From Treponema sp. (lineage in GTDB: Bacteria; Spirochaetota; Spirochaetia; Treponematales; Treponemataceae), in contig JAEDCY010000075.1 of NCBI GenBank assembly GCA_016293915.1, positions 1 through 5,971 on the forward strand: a stretch of 5,971 nt of DNA. The letters are read 5' to 3'. The notes beneath the pieces were generated by a model. It did not search any database. It was not told the DNA's origin and saw only the letters and a program-made list of their open reading frames with translations. The position numbers and the translations under genes are program-made. How positions within the stretch are numbered: the first letter of the stretch is position 1; every line of letters starts with the position of its first letter. Positions 5,904-5,971 of this stretch are shown in pieces.

Positions 5904-5924
5904 AAGTAATAAAGCGAATTTTCC

Positions 5925-5969
5925 TTATTTTCGCAGGTATTCAATTGTGAGACAGGCAGCAGCTCGTGA
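5925..5969 (-). CDS. Possible C-terminal end of an unidentified gene, partial
   Basis: A minus-strand frame enters from the right edge and ends with SRAAACLTIEYLRK and TAA at 5925-5927. The residue make-up suits a closing amphipathic helix of a cytoplasmic protein, and a terminator-like hairpin follows at 5882-5903. The other two minus frames are less protein-like: one stops early, and the other reads through to a TAA at 5894-5896 inside that hairpin. I do not recognise the family, and 14 residues are too few to be sure that this is the coding frame. Confidence 0.35.
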   Translation of the reverse strand, partial: SRAAACLTIEYLRK

Positions 5970-5971
5970 GA

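Noticed and set aside
5868..5924. Signal-peptide-like stretch KFALLLGCLTTAFSQSAA on the minus strand ahead of the cyclase remnant
   Set aside because: It has no start codon, is in a different frame from the Y_Y_Y region, ends at a stop, and coincides with the terminator hairpin.

Overview
The window looks like chromosomal DNA from a spirochaete, most probably a Treponema-like species. This is inferred from gene content and style: a UPF0371/DUF1846 protein, a YczE-type membrane protein, a remnant of a Y_Y_Y-domain membrane-anchored cyclase, genes lacking Shine-Dalgarno sequences, and many short GTCAT-ended palindromes between genes. The species cannot be fixed from the sequence alone.

Layout, left to right. 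The left edge holds the last codons of a plus-strand gene that resembles the end of an EAL domain (2-67). It is followed by a composite palindromic repeat (81-218), a promoter, and a complete beta-ketoacyl-ACP synthase gene (307-1575). A second composite repeat (1624-1774) separates this from an exported TPR-like protein (1807-2667). A promoter with an overlapping dyad (2672-2700) then leads, with almost no leader, into a DUF1846/UPF0371 gene (2711-4192). These genes converge on a minus-strand YczE-like membrane protein gene (4253-4924), whose terminator (4191-4220) reaches into the DUF1846 stop codon. Upstream of yczE on the minus strand lie a third composite repeat (4948-5085) and a shortened Y_Y_Y/class III cyclase gene (5087-5860). 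The right edge has a terminator (5882-5903) and the probable last codons of another minus-strand gene (5925-5969).

The protein-coding genes do not form an evident pathway: they read as separate housekeeping or envelope genes. Two things stand out. First, three composite repeats are each built from two inverted small hairpins, with a structured core of about 80 bp lodged in the loop of one of them. The core stems keep their pairing through compensatory base changes while a 26-base segment is invariant. In all three copies the core lies in the sense orientation just downstream of a gene. Second, the cyclase gene has lost its front end and the middle of its catalytic domain, joining the first metal-binding motif in frame to the terminal KGKGKMKTYF motif, so it is very probably inactive.
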